Origin: Pseudomonas baetica
Lineage (GTDB): Bacteria; Pseudomonadota; Gammaproteobacteria; Pseudomonadales; Pseudomonadaceae
Assembly (NCBI RefSeq): GCF_002813455.1
Contig: NZ_PHHE01000001.1
Span: 6,541,001 to 6,605,000, forward strand
Direction: 5' to 3'
Length of the DNA stretch: 64,000 bases
A program made the position numbers and the translations under genes. Within the stretch, counting starts at the first letter, position 1. Each line of letters starts with the position of its first letter. The notes beneath the pieces are model-generated. The model did no database searches, was not told where the DNA came from, and saw nothing but the letters and a program-made list of their open reading frames with translations. Positions 62,242 to 64,000 of the stretch are shown in pieces.

Positions 62242-62757
62242 ATGGCAACACCAGCGTACATGTCGGTTACCGGCGAAAAACAAGGCCTGATCACTGCCGG
62301 CGCATTCACCGCTGACTCCGTTGGCAACACCTACCAGGAAGGCCACGAAGACCAGGTCATGGTTCAGGCTTTCAGCCACGACGTGATCATCCCGCGTGAC
62401 CCGCAATCCGGTCAGCCAACCGGTCAGCGCGTTCACAAGCCAGTTGTGATCACCAAGGTCTACGACAAGGCTTCGCCTCTGCTGCAAGCTGCTCTGACTT
62501 CGGGCGAGCGCATGAGCGAAATCGTTATCCAGTGGTTCCGTACTTCGGCTCAAGGTACCCAAGAGCACTACTACACCACCAAACTGGAAGACGCGATCAT
62601 CGTCGCCATCAACAACAAAATGCACAACTGCCAGGATCCAGGCAACGCGCACTTCACCCACCTGGAAGAAGTGCAGTTCACCTACCGCAAAATCACCTGG
62701 ACCCACGAAGTATCCGGTACTTCGGGTTCCGATGACTGGCGTGCTCCAGTCGTTTAA
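62242..62757 (+). CDS. hcp: Type VI secretion tube protein Hcp
   Basis: Hexameric ring protein that stacks into the T6SS inner tube and can carry effectors, 171 aa, a usual length. Hcp features: N-terminal AYMSVTGEKQGLITAG, the HKPVVITKVYDKASPLLQAAL block, and the EVQFTYRKITWTHE strand near the C-terminus. The ATG has AAGGAGAG about 8 bases upstream; its native leader was split by the IS256 insertion 69 bases before the start. Genes for the T6SS machine are not in the window, so this looks like an auxiliary hcp-vgrG island served by a core system elsewhere. Confidence 0.96.
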   Translation: MATPAYMSVTGEKQGLITAGAFTADSVGNTYQEGHEDQVMVQAFSHDVIIPRDPQSGQPTGQRVHKPVVITKVYDKASPLLQAALTSGERMSEIVIQWFRTSAQGTQEHYYTTKLEDAIIVAINNKMHNCQDPGNAHFTHLEEVQFTYRKITWTHEVSGTSGSDDWRAPVV

Positions 62758-62775
62758 TCATGGCTGATGGTTGTC

Positions 62776-62806
62776 CCGCCCCGGCCAGTGCGGCTGGCCG
62801 GGGCGG
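62776..62806 (+). terminator. Strong hairpin between hcp and vgrG
   Basis: A perfect 13-bp GC-rich stem CCGCCCCGGCCAG / CTGGCCGGGGCGG with a 5-base loop, followed by CTTTG. Placed 18 bases after hcp, it probably lets most transcripts end there and gives much more Hcp than VgrG. Confidence 0.8.
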
Positions 62807-62884
62807 CTTTGACCTACAGAATTTTTTCGTGCGCCACGCTCCACGGAACCGGCGCCCGTCGCAGCATTGCGCGAGGAACAAGGG

Positions 62885-64000
62885 ATGTTCTCACCGGCCA
62901 ATCAGCCTCATTTCAACCTGACCGTCGATGGCGTGGAAAACGATTTCCAGGTCTTGTCGTTTACCGGCCGGGAGTCACTCAATACCCCCTTCGAGTTCGA
63001 GCTGGAACTGGTCAGCGAAAAGGCCTCGATCAACCTCGAAAGCGTGCTGCACAAACTGGCGTTTCTGCAGCTGTCGCCGAGCGGTAGCGGCATTCACGGG
63101 CTGATCTACAGCATCGCCCAGGGCGAGTCGGGCAAGCGTCTGACGCGCTACAAAATCTCCCTGCGTCCGCAACTGGCGTACCTCGCGCATCGCGTGAACC
63201 AGCGCATCTTCCAGCAGATGACCGTGCAGCAGATCATCAGCCAGGTGCTGGAAGAGCACGGCATTCTCGCCAGCGATTACCACTTCCAGCTCAGCGCGAT
63301 TTACCCCGAGCGCATTTACTGCGTGCAGTACGACGAGTCAGATCTCGATTTTATCCAGCGCCTGTGCGAAGAGGAGGGCATTCACTACCACTTCCAGCAC
63401 ACCGCCAGCGGCCACAAACTGACCTTCGGCGATGACCAGACGGTGTTCCCGAAACTCGCGCCAGTGGCCTATCAGCAGGACTCCGGACTGGTCGCCGACA
63501 AACCGGTAGTCAAGCGTTTCGGCTTGCGTCTGGCCACCCGCACCAGCCGCACCACGCGGCGCGATTACGACTTCGTCAAACCGAAGATCGAACTGGAAAG
63601 CGACGCCAAAAGCAGTGCCCAACCGGACCTGGAAGATTACGACTACCCGGGCCGTTTCGTCGATCGCGACCGTGGCAAGCATCTGGCCAATCGGGCATTG
63701 GAACGTCATCGCAGCGACTACCGTCTGGCCGAGGGCAGCAGCGACCAGCCGATCCTGGTCAGCGGGCATTTCCTCGCCCTCACCGAGCATGCCAACCCGA
63801 CCTGGAATGACCTGTGGCTGCTCACCGAGATCTACCACGAAGGCAAGCAGCCGCAGGTGCTGGAAGAGTCGCTGACCAGCGACACCACAGAGCTCAAGGA
63901 CGATTTCCATCAGGGCTATCGCAACCGCTTCAGCGCGATTCCGTGGGATGTGCCATACCGTCCGCCGCTCGATCACCCGAAACCGAAAGTCCTCGGCACG
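62885..64000 (+). CDS. vgrG: Type VI secretion spike protein VgrG, 3'-truncated by window edge
   Basis: Trimeric spike at the tip of the T6SS tube. The 372 visible residues cover the gp27-like N-terminal part: MFSPANQPHFNLTVDGVEND start, the VLSFTGRESLNTPFEFELEL segment, the DESDLDFIQRLCEEEGIHYH motif typical of Vgr/Rhs proteins, and the start of the gp5-like region (FSAIPWDVPYRPP). There is no stop before base 64000, so the C-terminal needle and any effector extension are not visible. The ATG has AGGAACAAGGG just upstream. It follows hcp by 127 bases; effector and adaptor genes usually lie next downstream. Confidence 0.95.
   Translation, partial: MFSPANQPHFNLTVDGVENDFQVLSFTGRESLNTPFEFELELVSEKASINLESVLHKLAFLQLSPSGSGIHGLIYSIAQGESGKRLTRYKISLRPQLAYLAHRVNQRIFQQMTVQQIISQVLEEHGILASDYHFQLSAIYPERIYCVQYDESDLDFIQRLCEEEGIHYHFQHTASGHKLTFGDDQTVFPKLAPVAYQQDSGLVADKPVVKRFGLRLATRTSRTTRRDYDFVKPKIELESDAKSSAQPDLEDYDYPGRFVDRDRGKHLANRALERHRSDYRLAEGSSDQPILVSGHFLALTEHANPTWNDLWLLTEIYHEGKQPQVLEESLTSDTTELKDDFHQGYRNRFSAIPWDVPYRPPLDHPKPKVLGT

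Overview
The window looks like a chromosomal segment of a Pseudomonas from the P. fluorescens complex. It is GC-rich, carries typical Pseudomonas REP inverted repeats, a MacAB-linked cyclic lipopeptide synthetase, and close relatives of E. coli ycaC and nemRA. The species assignment is inference; no rRNA or housekeeping marker is present.

Bases 1-41520 are a cyclic lipopeptide locus. Three collinear non-ribosomal peptide synthetases (2 + 4 + 5 modules) are followed by a MacA/MacB export pair and a convergent LuxR-type regulator. The first synthetase is cut by the left window edge, by only a short stretch judging from its starter condensation domain. Reading the adenylation pockets and condensation-domain classes gives a predicted acyl-undecapeptide: D-Leu, D-(Asp/Glu), D-allo-Thr, D-Leu, D-Leu, D-Ser, L-Leu, D-Gln, L-Leu, L-Ile, L-(Asp/Glu), released by tandem thioesterases. 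This is the amphisin/tensin family pattern.

Bases 41521-54231 hold ordinary accessory and stress genes: a YcaC-like hydrolase, a Fic toxin/antitoxin pair, and a hybrid histidine kinase with an MFS transporter. Next is a minus-strand cluster (folE, a DUF3833 lipoprotein, an SDR, a DUF6482 protein and an iron-sulfur photolyase) resembling light-responsive pseudomonad gene sets. It begins with the remnant of a DCC-family gene. A NemR-type electrophile-detoxification unit follows, with three visible operator copies.

Bases 54232-60442 hold an iron-uptake cell-surface signalling unit (FecI-type sigma factor, FecR-type anti-sigma factor, TonB receptor) with a Fur-box-like site. After it come a LysR regulator, an SDR without the usual catalytic tyrosine, and a tautomerase.

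Bases 60443-64000 hold a type VI secretion hcp-vgrG pair; vgrG runs off the right edge. A 1360-bp IS256-family element with an exact 8-bp target duplication sits just downstream of a sigma54-like promoter and three TGCGCAA-type palindromes. It separates that apparent control region from hcp, and this is the most unusual arrangement in the window.
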